Under the pieces are notes generated by a model. That model did no database searches. It had not been told where the DNA came from and saw nothing but the letters and a program-made list of their open reading frames with translations. A program made the translations under genes and the position numbers. Below, in pieces: positions 1-13,137 of a stretch of 64,000 bases of DNA (the stretch's first letter is position 1; the number at the start of each line of letters is the position of its first letter). Location of the stretch: contig NC_056745.1 of assembly GCF_019279795.1 (NCBI RefSeq), positions 1,487,146,351 through 1,487,210,350 of the forward strand. Direction: 5' to 3'. Source of the DNA: Protopterus annectens (lineage: Eukaryota; Chordata; Ceratodontiformes; Protopteridae).

Positions 1-88
<88 letters not shown>
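1..88. repeat. compound microsatellite (TA)n-(CA)n
   Basis: The window opens inside a run of TA dinucleotides that switches to CA at about base 31 and ends at about base 88. It probably continues left of the window. No coding content. Confidence 0.97.
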
Positions 89-94
<6 letters not shown>

Positions 95-212
95 ATTATG
101 GACATAGGTGGAAAAGGGGAGGTGGGCATAAGAGAGAGAGCGAGAGAAAGTGAGAGAGAGTTTGAGGCAGTGGAGACAGAGTAGTAAGGAATATCAGAAT
201 GAGGAAAGCTGA

Positions 213-420
213 CCAGCAGAGGGCTAATGGTCTACACTGCTAATGAGCTGCTTCCTATGCCAAGGGTACAGAGTTTGAATCTGTCCATCTTCATTTGCCT
301 ACTGTGTGACCTTGAGCAAGTCACTTAATCAGACAGTGCTTTGGGGCAGCTTGGTATTTGGCCTATGCTCCCTAATGGTCTCCTGTACAGCATAGTGAGT
401 AGTAAATACATATGATTTAG
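213..420 (+). mobile_element. CORE-SINE (MIR-like), copy 1
   Basis: The 5' part looks tRNA-derived, with a B-box-like stretch (GTTTGAATCTGTCC) near 273-286. It is followed by the conserved core read as TGTGTGACCTTGAGCAAG near 303-320 and TCACTTAATC. That core is the hallmark of MIR and other CORE-SINEs. Similar units occur near 35540 and 36030, so this is a repeated family. The exact ends are not resolved. Confidence 0.72.
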
Positions 421-2670
421 ATGGACAGGGAATATTAATAAATGTGCCAAGCAGAGAAGAATCATCTGGGGTTAAGAGCTTTAGGAAAGGGGACCAGGTG
501 CTGGATGGGATTAGGTAATGCACTGAGGCTTGAGGCATTTACATGTTGTTTGTTTGAATATTTATTTATTTATTTTTTAAGTTAAGTCTAAATGAGTGGA
601 AGGGAGAAACTGATTTCAGATCTGAGGGTAGGTTACTGAAGCCCACACCTGAGGAGCTATTACTGAAAAGCTGTGATCAGTAGTCTGGAATCTGCTTGGA
701 GACATGATCAGGTTAAAGGAGGATTGACATCTGAGGTGGTATAAAGAGATACTTTGGAACTGTTGGCTGGTAGAGTAGGGGAAGACATCACTGTGAAGTA
801 GTCTGTATGTTAAGGATGCATAGAGGACGGTGTGTCCTTTCTTTATCAGGAGCGATTTGGTTTTGCTTAGGACTGTGCAGTGATGTTTTTTGGAGGGCTA
901 GGGTGATCAGTTTATTCTTACATGTTGTGAGTATTAGTAAACACCATACTCAAGTTGAATAACTAATGCTGCTTTACCAATGGCATTTGTACCATCTGGA
1001 CAGAAGACTAGTGATATTATTTTAGCCCAGAATCACAGGGAATTCATTTTGGCTTTTGTCATATTGATATAGTGTTAGAAATTCAGAGACTGGTCTAACC
1101 AGATGCCTGTGCAGTTGAAGTGAAGGGTACTTTCTGTCTACTCATTGTTATTATAGGCAACTGGCTAATCTTGTGTGATGGCAGTTTGTTTTTTGTCTGG
1201 AGCCAAAGACCATGGATTTGGTTTCCATGATGCTGAGAATGATTTTATTATCTGAGAGCCACTAAAAAAGGGAATTAAGGTCATTCTGTACTTGTATTTT
1301 GATAATGGTATGAGAAGTATCCAATTGGTAGATAAACATTACTTCTGTGTAAAGAATTATAGCTGACTGTAAGAAGAATGCTGGAAGATTGTTTTTAAAG
1401 AGAGAAGCACAGATCCCAGATGAATGAATTTGTACTACCTGGTAATATTTAATAAAATTGCTTTTGGTCTATGAAACAGTAAACACCAATAAGAATGTGG
1501 CATTGCATTAGCTAACTTACAGAAACAATGGGTGCCAGTCTTCTCCACCGGTGGCCAGGCTTCAGCAAGAAATAATGACATACTATGACTAAATGGGAAT
1601 GATGACATGGCACTTGAAAAGTGCAGATTTTTCACTCCAGGCACAGAGAAAGGATTTTTAAGGTTGTTGGGCTATCCCACCATGGCTGGTGGATTGCAGC
1701 ACTTTTGGGTAATACAGAGTTATTGAGATCTGTCAGATGAATGAGAGGAAGTAAATGCACATTTGCAGGATCAAATGATAATTGAAACAATGTATCCTCT
1801 GCAGCAATTGACTACTAATGAGAGAGCCCATATCACTATAGGCATGGCTCCTAGCCTATCAAAAGCTGAGTAGTATTGCAGAGAGTATTAGGTGGGATGA
1901 GGAATGACCTGTGCTAGTAGGAGTGGAGGCTTTTTGGGGAGGGCCGAGGCTGCAACAGGCATGGCCTCTAACCTATCAAAGGTTAGAAATCCTTCAATAG
2001 ACTGAGGGAAGTAACTAAAACATGAATTATCATTAGTTAAGCATGAGATACTGGCCCTCTGTTTTGTTCACTTCCACTATACCTTCTTCTATAAACTTAT
2101 GTAAATAGAATGGAAGTGCCTTCGGTTAAAATATGTCAGAAATCCACGGACATTACTAGAAAATGTTCATCAAGCATGTGTACCACTTTACTTTGCCTCC
2201 GGCCTCAGTTACATTTATCCATCTTCATTGCTTAATATTGTACAGCTGTTCTTTCTTACCAGTACTAAACATGTTTTTTATGGCCATCAGTCTAATAATA
2301 ATACAGATATTCCTCTTTGAAACCATCTGCGTTCCAAACAATTCTTATACACACAGAAATCATTTTATCACTAAGTCACAGCTGTGTACCTCTAGAAATA
2401 ATTTTACTTTTAAAAGTGATTTTGACATGTCCAAAACATGTACTAGCAAAGACATGATGAGTGTTCCACCATCCTTAGATGGTTAAATAAATGGCATATC
2501 ACACAATGGAAAACAAGTATTATGTAGCTGCACTGTTGAAAATCTGGACATCTAGGACAACAGTGGGTCAGGAAAACATTTGGAAAGGCATTATTTCTGA
2601 TGGGATGATGGCTGTGTCATAATATTACGACATGTGTGACAGTAGTAATCTAATCTGTAGTCACTCTTTC
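421..2670. other. unassigned DNA
   Basis: No gene recognised. A short ATTT-rich stretch sits at 561-577. A roughly 30-base motif (GGCATGGCTCCTAGCCTATC and a diverged copy) occurs near 1841 and again near 1959, a weak direct duplication with a spacing of about 120. Short open frames here have no recognisable domain. Confidence 0.5.
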
Positions 2671-2671
2671 T

Positions 2672-2702
<31 letters not shown>

Positions 2703-2710
2703 GCGCGCGT

Positions 2711-2754
<44 letters not shown>

Positions 2755-2803
2755 TGTGTGTATATGTGTGTGTGTGTGTTGTGTGTGTGTGTGTCTGTGT
2801 GTC

Positions 2804-2893
<90 letters not shown>
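2671..2893. repeat. (GT)n microsatellite
   Basis: About 220 bases of GT repeat with interruptions (GCGCGCGCGTGG near 2701, TATATG near 2761 and 2811). Long frames translating to alternating Cys-Val or Thr-His on the two strands are artefacts of this repeat. Confidence 0.97.
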
Positions 2894-2895
<2 letters not shown>

Positions 2896-4368
2896 TTGTC
2901 TCAAACATGATCTTGGAAAGGAAGATTGATGTATATAGAATGGGTATTTGCAATATGTAGAATAATATACACTGGTCTTAAAGTCTTAGCCTTGCAGACA
3001 TTCTGCGGCATAAAATGTTACCGAACAAGATAACAAGAGTATTGAGTCATAATCAAGCTAGTGTACCCGAGAGATGGCCTCACCACTTGTTTCTTATCAG
3101 TTTTTAGTTCCTATAATGACTATTAGCAGGGATTGAAAATTAAACATATTGTTAAAACTCCATCTTGCATTCCAAGACAGTATAAGCATGGGACATGTGG
3201 CAGATTTTACTGCTGAATTAATTCTTTATAACAAGACTGATAAAGGGAATTTTGTTACCACAAAACAAAATGAAAAAAATTCTAATCCCCATAAGAAGCA
3301 GTGTCAATGGTTTGCAACCTCCTGATGTTTGTATTCCCTTCCTCTTGGACTGTCCTAAAAAGAACACACTGAAGATGAGGAACAGCCGTTCCCAAACATT
3401 ATCTTATTAGTAGCTACTGATTTAGGGTGGGTAGGGTAAGGTTTAATTGTGCTAACTAGAGGCTTGGGGTCACTAGACTAGAAATGTGCAAGGCAATGAA
3501 AGAAGAGAGAGAGAGATGTATCTTCTTTTCTGTTCACTGAAATAGCTGACATTCACAGCAGGATGTAACTACTGCAGGTATGCAAAAAAGGAGGGATTAT
3601 GCCGAACTGCATTTCATCCAGCTAAATATCACCGATAGGGACAGATCTGTCCCACAAACTCACTGCCAATGGCAGCTTTGTAGCACCTAGACAGTTCATG
3701 TTCTACCCTCGTCATCTCTTGAATACAACATTCAAATCATACACATTTAAAGAGCAATGTTTTCCATTATAAATCTCTCATCCTTACTTCATATCAGGAT
3801 TTCACCACTGAAGACAGCTTGTGTTCCCACATTTATACATATGAAATAAAAGTCGTATTCTGTTTTCATAAGCACAAATCATTTTATGTTTGGTATTTCA
3901 CTAAATCACATATTTTGTAAAAAAAATGAGGAAACATAAATGAGTGATGAGCACTGACAAACATAACACCAGAGTACATACAAAATGCATTATACGGTAT
4001 ATTATCAATAAATCTGGAAACATTACACATTTCCTTTTACATGTACAGTTTCTTTCTTTGTAGTCATATGCATAATATCTATTTATTCTGCTACTTTTTG
4101 AGCTTCTAAACTCTGCTTCATCTTCCTCCAGTGCCTGGCATAGAACCACTTTAATTACAGTAAGGTCATAACTAGCTAAAGTAATCACATGTAATCCTGT
4201 GTTAAATGTTATTTGTACTCTGCACGCTGCTAGAATGAAATGTCACCGTCAAGGTTAAATGTTTTCAGTGTTTCAGAGATTTTTAAAATCCCTTGTGTAA
4301 AAGTCGTCTTAGAACATGAAAGATGGAAAATTTGAAGGTAAAGAGAATGGTCTTTATATTTGTTATAC

Positions 4369-4371
<3 letters not shown>
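2894..4371. other. unassigned AT-rich DNA
   Basis: No recognisable coding region, RNA or repeat family. A short purine-rich run (GA)n occurs at 3506-3520. The 95-codon minus-strand frame at 3901-4188 has no recognisable motif. Confidence 0.5.
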
Positions 4372-4433
<62 letters not shown>

Positions 4434-4436
4434 CAA

Positions 4437-4491
<55 letters not shown>
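4372..4491. repeat. compound microsatellite (CA)n-(TA)n
   Basis: CA repeat at about 4372-4446, interrupted once by AACAAA, then TA repeat to about 4491. It directly abuts the ATTT tail of the L2 3' end that follows, so it may have grown at that insertion's tail. Confidence 0.96.
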
Positions 4492-4500
<9 letters not shown>

Positions 4501-4778
4501 TATTTATTTTACATTTGGTAACTGGGAAGGTCCGACTCAACACGTCCTTTTTCAGCAGAGGCCAAGGGAGAAAAGCTCCACAGAAAAAAATCTATATAGA
4601 TCACACATAAATCAACAGTAATACAGTTTAATTATAGAACACAAATAAATCAACAGTAATACAATTTGATTAAGGTACATATAGAATGTACACAGATACA
4701 TCAAATATTAGATAATATAGAATATGCAAATACAGATAAAACATGAGAATATATATAGTTAAGAAACTATTCTGAAGC
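4492..4778 (-). mobile_element. L2-type LINE 3' end fragment
   Basis: On the plus strand this begins with (ATTT)n followed by ACATTTGGTAACTGGGAAGG and a TTTTTCAGCAGAGGCC block. The same tail recurs at 13138, 39605, 49163 and, on the opposite strand, at 44080 and 61142. At 61142 it completes an L2 element whose RT lies at 50139-51796, which ties the tail to the L2 family. Only 3' untranslated sequence is present. Confidence 0.75.
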
Positions 4779-4879
4779 ATCATAGGTTCATAGGTTCATA
4801 AGAGTGTAGTAGACTAATGGTCCTGGTGCCTTTACAAGCCTAGCCCATAGGATTACCTTGGCACTGTGCCACCCGACCT

Positions 4880-7600
4880 TAATTCCCAGTGCCTCTGTTG
4901 AGTAGAGCCACTGGAGTGATACCCGGGGTGAATTTTCTATTTCCCATCCGCTTGTTGAGATTTCTCTTGAAGAGAGCCAGTGAGGTGCTCTGTTTGACAT
5001 AAATGAGAAGTCTATTCCATAGCATGGGCAGTCTCTGGGTTATGAACCTGTCCCTCCAGCATGTTCTGTTGATTGTGGTAATGAGTTTGAGGTCTCTGGA
5101 CTGTGTGGTGCAGAGGGATTGGTATTTCTTTAGATGTAGCATTTCTAACAGCTTTGTAAGTCAAGCAGAGATTGTCTCTAAGTACACGATATAAGACAGA
5201 GAATAGTTGGAATTTTTTGAGTCTACCCATATAGGACAAGTGTTTAAGGCCTAGGATCCTCTTTGTGAGGTCCTTTTGTGGCCTCTGCAGTTGTTGCAGG
5301 TGTCTAGTGAGGTACATGCCAAATGGAGCATTGTACTCGATGACTGGCCTAATGAGTGAAGAGTAGAGGGAGGCAATGATCTCTTTCTTCCTGGATGGAA
5401 AACCCTTAGTTATGAGATGTGCCACATAGAAGGACTTTCTGACCACAGTGGCAATGTGGTGGTCAAAAGAGAGGTTGTTGTCAACCTGTCTTCCCAGATG
5501 TCTTATAATGCCTTCTGTTTTCAGTGGACTACCATCGATGTGGTAATTCATGGGAATTGGGTTTTTCCCAAAGGGGATGATGGCACATTTTTTGGCATTG
5601 AGATTAAGTCCATGGTTCTGACACCAGTCGTTGGTCTCAGTGAGGCTTTTCTGTAGGATGTCAACATCACTTGGGGAGTTAATAATAGCTCCCAACTTGC
5701 AATCATCTGCGAACTTTGTCAGCCAGAGTCCCTTCGTGTTGGCCTGGAATTCAGAGAAGTAGATAACAAACAGGAGAGGACCCAGGACGGAATGCTGTGG
5801 GACAACACTCATGACTGGTCGGCAGTCTGACTTGGAGTCAGCTACTTTCACACTGTGGGTTCTATCTGTGAGCCAGTTTTCAACTCACCTAGTGATATAG
5901 GGGTTGATGCCTAGCTTAGTGAGTTTTTCTATGATTCCTGAGTGGGGAATGGTAGCAAAGGCCTTGGCCAGATCAAGGTAGGCTGTATGAACCACCTTGC
6001 CTTCATCTACAGCTCTGGTGAATGACTCAGAGAAGTTGACCAGGTTGAGCAGACATGATCTACTCTTCACAAAACCAAACTGTGTGGGATCCAGAGTTTG
6101 GAAATTCCCTATATCCTTGTTTATTAGGTCCACTCCTCCTTTGTGGAGAGGGATGACTGTAGTAGTGCACCATATGGTAGGGACAAAGCCTGAGTTGAGG
6201 CTGTAACTGAACAGGGCACACTGTTGAGGTGTAGTTCACTCTGTAGTTCATGTAGAACACAGCCATGGATATAGTCAGGCCCCATAGAAGCTGCACTGTT
6301 GGCCTTGGATAGTGCTGTTTTAACCTGTGCAGCAGTAATATTGGGTGCTTGACAATCTACTGGTATTGTGATTGGTCCTTTGGGGAGGATGGGTAAACTT
6401 GGCATTGAATCTGTCGGGCAGTATATTGGCAATATCTGTTGGATCAGTATAGGAGGCACTATTGTGCAGTAGCTCAGAGCAAATCTGGATATTGCCGTAG
6501 AGATTCTTTGCATAACTATAGAAAGCCTTGTGGTTTTCTTTACTATCTGCTGCAATTCTGTTTATATAGCTAGCTTTAGAGGATTTATGAGGGATCTCAA
6601 CTTTTTGTTGAGGCTGATAAGGGCATTTTTCCAGTCTTGGCACTTCACCTTATTCCACATCAGTTTCCTCCTTCTGTTGTAGAGATTGTTTATGGCAGAG
6701 GACCACCAGATTGGCTTCCTTTTTTGGAGGGGAGCGCCTTGGTTCTGTTGGGTATGGTGAGATCTATGCATTTGTTTACGTGTTCATACAGTGCATTGGT
6801 GTATGATTTGGCAGTCATGCAACTATTCTCCATTGGCGTGGGTGCCATGAAATTAGCCACCTCTGTTTTTAGGAGCCCAAAGTTAGCTATGGAGAAGTAT
6901 TTCATGGTGGTTACCTTTGCGGGGGTGGGGGATAGGAGGGATGTGGATTTCCAAGGCGATTGGTTTGTGGTCAGATCTACCCAGGGAGGAGTTGACTATT
7001 GGTGTAGAACAATGGTCACCCATGTTAGTAATGACCAGGTCAAGGATGTTTCTACCTCTAGTGGGGGTAAGAAAGAGCTGATCCAGGGCATTGGAATTAA
7101 TGAATTCCAGGAAATGCTGGGAAAATGTATTGGTGCATGAGTAGTTTTCCCAGTTAATGGAGGGGTAGTTGAAGTCACCCAGTATGAGAGTGTTAGGTTG
7201 GACCCTAATATTCTCCAGGGTGCTTAGGAATATGGAGTGTGAGTCTTGGGACATGGTTGGGGACCTATAGCAGGCTATGACCTAAATTTCTGACTTACCC
7301 AATGTTAGCTGCACCTGAAGTATTTCTGATTTATTATGTTGGGCTACCAGTCTGGAGGTGTACACATCCTTTATGAATATGGAAACACCACCACCTTTGG
7401 AGCTTTGGTCCAAGTTCTGGGGCCGAAAGGTATGGAATGAGTTATAGCCTGGTAGTGCAGGGGTGCTTTCTGCTGCTTTGAACCAGGTCTCTGTTGCAGC
7501 ACAAATGTTGATGTTCTCCATTTTAAAGAGTGCTTTGAGTGAGTGCATTTTGAGATTTAGACTTCTAGCGTTGAGCAGCATGACCCTCAGATTGCATTTG
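4880..7600 (-). pseudogene. CR1 copy A ORF2: endonuclease-reverse transcriptase, frameshifted
   Basis: The apurinic-type endonuclease comes first: NARSLNLK and ATETWF (7581-7282), then LGDFNYPSINW, LDLVITN and SDHKP (7254-6883). The linker follows (6771-6320). The reverse transcriptase shows LDLAKAFATIPHSG (6133-5885), a GPLLFVIYFSEF block and the catalytic box KFADDCKLG, with a thumb-like region down to about 4880 (5851-5012 and beyond). The FADD box is intact. The frame is broken at least near 5870, 6130, 6700, 6880 and 7270, so no full protein is made. In the family this protein nicks DNA and copies the element RNA at the nick. Confidence 0.88.
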
Positions 7601-7719
7601 TTTGTAGCTGTTATGGTGGTAATTTGGTCTTTGGAGCACCACCTAAAAAAGACACTATAAGGGTGGCAAGAGCCTTGGCCAGTATCTGGAAGCCCAGGGG
7701 TGACAGATGCAGGTCATCT

Positions 7720-8570
7720 CTGGCAATGCATCGAGGTCTGTCAATCATGTCACCCCAGGCAGACAGATACTAGATCCCCTTAGAATGACACCAGAAACTT
7801 ATCCAATTTTTGAAATCAATTATTTTCTGCTTGTACTGTGGTATCACTCTGGGTGAGGGTAGGATGCTGCTCAGGGCTTAGGTCACACCCATCAGGGCTA
7901 CATAATCTGAGAGCTCCTCCAAGTCTCTTTTCATGGAGTCCAGGGAGGTACGTCTCAAGTCATTCACACCCACATGTACAATGACAGACTCATATTTTTA
8001 CCTTTTGTTGAGGGACCTGAGTGCATGCATTATGTGGTAGATCCTGGCACCTGACAGGCAGATGACTGTTACTTTCTCCTTATTCAACCTAGTGAGAGGG
8101 ACGTTAGTGTGCCTCACCATCAAGTCACATATGACTAGTGTGTTGGGCATGCTGTTTTGCCTTAGGGGCTTTGGTTGAGTGGCACACTGTTTAGGAGAGT
8201 GATGTGTCTCGTGATTAGTGTTGTGTTGTGGTGGTCGAGTGCATTTGTGCCTTGGAGATCTCTGCTGTTTGGGTAGGTTTTTATTGAGAGCCTCCACAAA
8301 GGTGGGTGTGTGGTCTGTGTTTTTATGTGAAGGCAGTGCTGGTGTGTGTTCTGGAGGGCTATGTGTTCCATGTGGAGTAGTGCAAGTGTTGACCTTCTCC
8401 TCTTGACCAGCTATTCCAGTCTTGGCTGGAGAGTGCGTAGCTTCCAATTTGGATATATAAGTGCATCTCTCACAAGTCTAAGTGTTGGGAGGTAAGAGGA
8501 GAGGGCTGTTAGTGTACATGAGGCAGTTGCTACATTGCCTCAGGATGCCCACGTTCACCAGGTTAATAGG
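7720..8570 (-). pseudogene. CR1 copy A ORF1: zinc-finger and esterase-like protein, broken
   Basis: The N-terminal part reads LRQCSNCLMY, then a stop, then TCERCTYISKLE. This gives two CxxC pairs about 20 residues apart, as in CR1 ORF1 zinc fingers. A Pro/Thr/His-rich linker follows (8447-8200). Then come NTLVICDLMVRHTNVPL and SGARIYHIMHALRSLNK, matching the SGNH/GDSL esterase-like domain of CR1 ORF1. The expected GDS nucleophile box reads CDL here, so the catalytic Ser is lost in this copy, whereas copy B keeps GDS. The C-terminal part lies in another frame. Confidence 0.75.
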
Positions 8571-8803
8571 AGAAAGCACAGGGAAATGACCTTTAGACAT
8601 GCCTGGAGGGGTGGACAGTAATAATAATAAGTACTGGAGCTGTTTCCTTGTAGAACATGTAGTGCTGGTAGCACTTTTCTATGCTACAATAATTACTACA
8701 AAAAGTCTGGTAAAGTTCTAGACTAATAAGCTAGTAAAAGTGCAGGAGAAGAGAGAACTAGCAGATCTAAGGGAGAAACTGAAGAGCAGACTTTAGCACC
8801 ATT

Positions 8804-9370
8804 CAACAAATCTGTACCTGGACTAGACTAGTTACAGGAAAGGCAGGAAACAAGCACAAATGTGGGCTTTTAATCCAGAAAGTTGAAAGAGATGGAAAAA
8901 CTGCCCAAACGGCCAATAAACTACAGTTTCTGGGTCAGAAACCACTCCTCTTGTGGTAGATAGGCTGCCTAGTGCTTACCACACCCACTGATAAGCTAGA
9001 AGGCTTCCCTCCAACACAGAAAGGCTTAGGGGGCTCAGAAACTTACATACAGTCCTGGCTACAGCAAATCTGTATCTGGACTAGACTAGTTATAGGAAAG
9101 ACAGGCAAAATGTAAATGCAGGCTTTTAAATCAGAAAGTTGAAAAAGATGGAAATAACTGCCCAAACGGTCAATAAACTACAATTTCTGGGCCAGAAACC
9201 ACTCCTCTTGTGGTAGATAGGCTACCTGGTACTTACCACTCCCACTGATAAGCTAGAAGGCTTCCCTCCATCACAGAAATGCTTGGGGGGCTCAGAAGCT
9301 TACAAACAGTCCTGGATACAGCACATCTGTATCTGGACTAGACTAGTTACAAGAAAGGCAGGAGACAAGC
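8804..9370 (-). repeat. 258-bp tandem units at the 5' side of CR1 copy A
   Basis: The phrase TCTGTACCTGGACTAGACTA starts a unit near 8804, and variants recur near 9062 and 9319, a spacing of about 258 then 257. Two full units and the start of a third are present. They lie just upstream of CR1 ORF1 in the element's orientation, where promoter-bearing 5' UTR monomers would be expected. A degenerate relative (ACTAGTTGCCAGAAACACAG) appears near 10093. Confidence 0.85.
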
Positions 9371-10543
9371 TTAGAATTTTTTTTCACAGAAAAGCAGGTA
9401 AAACAGCACTAAAAACAATTCAAGTGCAGTGCAAGCTAGCACACTTGAATGTGTAGCAATATTAAAGCAAATACAGTTTAAATAAATGCAATTTATTCAA
9501 ACTGTATTCTGAACTGAAGTCAGTTATTGTTTTATTCAACTCTGGCCAGTTAAAAAGTGCCAAAAATATACTTATCAGCTGAGAAGCACACTCAGTCAGA
9601 ACACAAGGAGATTGTAGCAAAGTTTTTTTTTAGTAAAGTGGAAAGGGAGAAAGAAGGAACATAAGATACTTCAAGGTTAAGTACCTAAGTGGGTTGGCCT
9701 TCTCAAATGTTCTGTTTGTATTAGGTAGAATGAGCTAATGACATTAGACTGGGAGGAGTGTCCCAGATTTACGGTAGGGGCAGGCAACTGCAAAGCCACC
9801 AAGTATAAGAACATGACACCAATACAGGGGTGGGGGTTTGGAAACTATTATAGCTACTAGTTGCACTATTTTAGGCAGAAAACACTACAGAAATGTTTAT
9901 CACAGCAGAAAAACAGCAGTGAGCCACTAAATAAAAGTTTTAAACAAACAAAGGAGCAAAGGCACTCTAGAGAATGCTTTTAATGGCAAACAAATCAGTT
10001 ATATGATGCACTCTTTGATAGGAAATCAGAACAAACAAACAAATGTTTAACAAATAGAGTAAATTTCCAGTTAATACCTTATACACAGTGAAACTAGTTG
10101 CCAGAAACACAGGAAACAAAACAAACAAAATAACCAGGCCTGGATAACAGCAGGCCTCTATCCAGACTATGTTACCTAACTAGAACAAAGAAACCTCACA
10201 AAAATGCACAGAAAAGCACGGATAGAGTAGCTAAGATACTGATACTGTCTCACAGAATTGTAACTCCTTATACAGTAGTATAAAGGAAAACTTAAGAGCC
10301 TCAGGGAATCAGAATAACAGAAAAAGCTGTGCTCACACCTTGGATAGGCTTGGTTCAAAAGAAGGTAGACAACCCTGCTATGAAACCAGCTGGACAGGAT
10401 CTAGACAGTGACCAGAAATATCAAGCAAACAAATCATGTGTCAGAGAGTCATCTGAAGAAGTCTTATAATGCATGTTCATTCAGTCAAGTGATAATAGAG
10501 TATTGAAGATGAAAAACTAGCCAGGGCTGGTACAGGAACAGAG
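9371..10543. other. unassigned; probable CR1 5' UTR remains and/or L2 3' UTR
   Basis: No gene. The interval separates the 258-bp CR1 units from the last codons of the outer L2 at 10544. A diverged piece of the 258-bp unit near 10090 suggests the CR1 5' leader may extend further right. The boundary with the L2 3' UTR is not visible. Confidence 0.4.
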
Positions 10544-13137
10544 TCAAGCATTGGCCAGGTGAGTTTTTAGACATTTTTGAAAATATATTAAGGAAGAATT
10601 GGATGACATACAGGTGGGCAGTGTATTCCATACTTTAGGTATGAAGTTAGAGAAGAGGGATTCCCTAGCTGTATTACTGGCTTTTGTGACATTTAGAAGG
10701 AATTTATTGCTGGAGTGGAGAATTCTATCACTGGAGTAAGGATGTAGTCGATTTTGAAATGCAGGGGTTTTATCTGGCTGGTTCAGAATTTTATGAGCTA
10801 AAGTAAGTCGGATGTAGAATAAAAGCTGAGGAAGTTTCAACCAGTTGAGTTGCTTTAGGGCTGTATAAGGATAGTCAGAGACAAACCTGGCTATTTTGCT
10901 GTAGCAGTTAGTAAGAATTGGGGAAGCATAGAAAATAGATAATATGAGATGAATGAGTGCAGTGGGGGGCTTATTTCTGCATAGGACACCCATTTTTGTG
11001 CACTTTCTTTATGGTCAGGGACATTTCTGCATAGAACACCCATTTTTTGTGCACTTTCTTTATGACCAGGGAAATGTGAATATCAAATCTCATATCATTG
11101 CCAATCTGTACTCCTAGAAGTTTGGTGTGAATTACAGGAGAGATAATGGTTTTAATCCAGGACATAATGTTAAATGAGGGACCTGGTACAGTGGACCTTG
11201 TAGGGTGGAAGAGCAGAAGTTTACTTTTATTAAGATTCAGAATTAATTGGACATTAGTAAGCCATGTCTTGACAGAAAGAAATGAAGCAACACATATTAG
11301 TGCAGAATCATCTGCATATTGGATGACAGACCCATGTAAACTAGAAGTGTGGAAGTTGTTAGTATAGAGAGAGAACAGTAGGGGTCCTAGAATGGAACCT
11401 TGGGGAACTCCTAGAATACCAGGAAGAAGAGGGGAGAGGTCCTGCTGCCATTTAACTCTCTGCTGATGTCTTGATAAATAACTTTGGAACCATGCAATAG
11501 AGGATTGACTCAGACCAAGATCAGAAAGAACATTGATAAGTTTATTATGCATGACCATATCAAAGGCCTTAGAAAGGTCAAGAAAGATAGAAGATACAAA
11601 TTTCCCATTGTTTCTGTGGTGGTTTACTGTATTGGTGAAAGACATTAGAGCAGAGGTAGTGCTATGAAATAGGCAAAAGCCGTGTTGAGTGTTTGACAAA
11701 AGTTTATGATTGTGTAAGTAGCCCATAATTAGTGTATGTATACATCTCTCTAGGATTTTGGATAGAGGGGGTAGTATAGCAGTTGGTGGTTGTTAGTTCT
11801 GCAGAAGTACCCCCTTTGTGTAGTGGAATACTATAGGAAATTTTCCAAATTTCAAGGACTAGATTTTCAGACATAGATATGTTAGTAAGAATGGCTACTG
11901 GGTAGGCAACTGCATCGGCAGAGATTCACAGAAATTTGGCTGGTAGCTAGTCTGCTGCCAGTGTTGTGGGCTTTAGATTTTTAAGACATTTTCTTATCGT
12001 ATCTATAGAGACAAGTTGAAAGGTGAAAGTGTTCTTGTTATTGCGTGACTTGGAAGGTCTTTTGGAGCGGGGAGTTTTGGCAGTTAGATGGGACTAGAAT
12101 GGTCTCAATTAAGTATTTATTGAATTGAGTAGATCTGTTCTCTGAGGTGTTTGAAGTTGCTGGGGTGGGGGTGGGGTACTATATTTACCTGGAAAGAGTA
12201 TGTTATTAATAGCTGCTAAGAATTTTTGAGGGTTGTTTTGATGATTCATTTTTGTTGCCATAGTAATTAATTTTGTCAGTTTAAACTAGTTTCTTTGCTT
12301 TATTTCTGAGTTCAAGGTATGCTTGTTTTGAGGCTGGGGTCCTAATTTTGTACCATTGGTCCAAAGCTTTGCCCCTAGCTTTGGGCAGTGATCTTGTTTC
12401 TTTACTTAGCCAAGGAGCGAAATTAGATTTGATTCTGATAGTTCTGGGAGGAGCATGTAGGTTTAATATATCAAAAAAGGTGGAGCTGAAGTATTTAACA
12501 GCTTCCTCAAGGTTAAGTAGCTTGAGTGGAACCCAATTACAATTTTTAAGGGCAGATATGAAATTGATGGGATTAAAGTTCCTTTTGTTTCTTATCATTT
12601 CGTAGATGGTACTTTTGGTATGATATGTACACTGCCTTAGTAGAAAGGTTGGCAGATGGTCATTCAGGTAATTCAGCCAGAAAGAAAGGAATGGGCATGT
12701 CTATTTATTAATATCCAGTGGAGGATTGATTGCCTCTTGGGTGATTGGTAAATTCTTGTAGGATTTTTTGATGATTTGTGTAAATCCATGGGGGTTTATG
12801 TAATTAGTGGACTTATGAGAGTTGCAGGTAAACCAATCAATGTTAAAATCACCTATGATGATAGTTTTATGTTGGACTGCATTGCAGAACCAACGCAGTA
12901 GGTTCTCAAGAGTGGATATATTGTTTCCGGGTGGGATGTAGCAACCATTTATGTTTATCAGCTTTTTGGAGTTAATTTTTAATTTGGTAAAAATTGTTTC
13001 ATCATTGTCAAAATTGGGGATAGTAAGGTCCAATTTCTCAACTTTAAGGTGACTTTTAAATAAAATTGCTATGCCACCTCCCCTTTTGCGTATTATGTCC
13101 TTCTGAAGAATATTATATCCTGGAGCAAGGATTTCAT
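10544..13137 (-). pseudogene. outer L2-type LINE ORF2 (endonuclease C-part, RT, C-terminus)
   Basis: On the minus strand the endonuclease C-part reads CYIPPGNN and IIIGDFNIDWF (13033-12701). A linker follows with HAPPRTIRIKSNFAPWL (12598-12281). The RT shows LDLSKAFDMVMHNKL, GVPQGSILGPLLFSLYTN and QYADDSALI (11726-10971). The C-terminus PKVWNTLPT ends at 10544. The order and the SKAFD, GVPQGS and YADD boxes fit the L2/Jockey side of the LINE tree. A small inexact duplication (GGACACCCATTTTTGTGCAC) sits at 10984-11060. The endonuclease stops abruptly at about 13137, where the inner L2 tail begins. Confidence 0.85.

Larger units (their letters stand above)
4779..9370 (-). mobile_element. CR1-family LINE, copy A
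   Basis: A long CR1 element on the minus strand. Its 3' terminus (4779-4801) is a short tandem of TTCATAGG units, read on the element strand as CCTATGAA. This resembles the octamer tail of chicken CR1. Reading 5' to 3' on the element strand it has tandem 5' units (8804-9370), ORF1 (about 8570-7720), ORF2 (about 7600-4880) and a short 3' UTR. Several frameshifts break both frames. It serves as the reference copy for the CR1 fragments elsewhere in the window. Confidence 0.88.

Noticed and set aside
2591..2960. Several long frames on both strands with alternating Cys-Val or Thr-His residues
   Set aside because: They are translations of the (GT)n microsatellite and have no coding support.
4230..4621. 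Thr-His/Ile-Tyr and Cys-Val frames
   Set aside because: Artefact of the CA/TA microsatellite.
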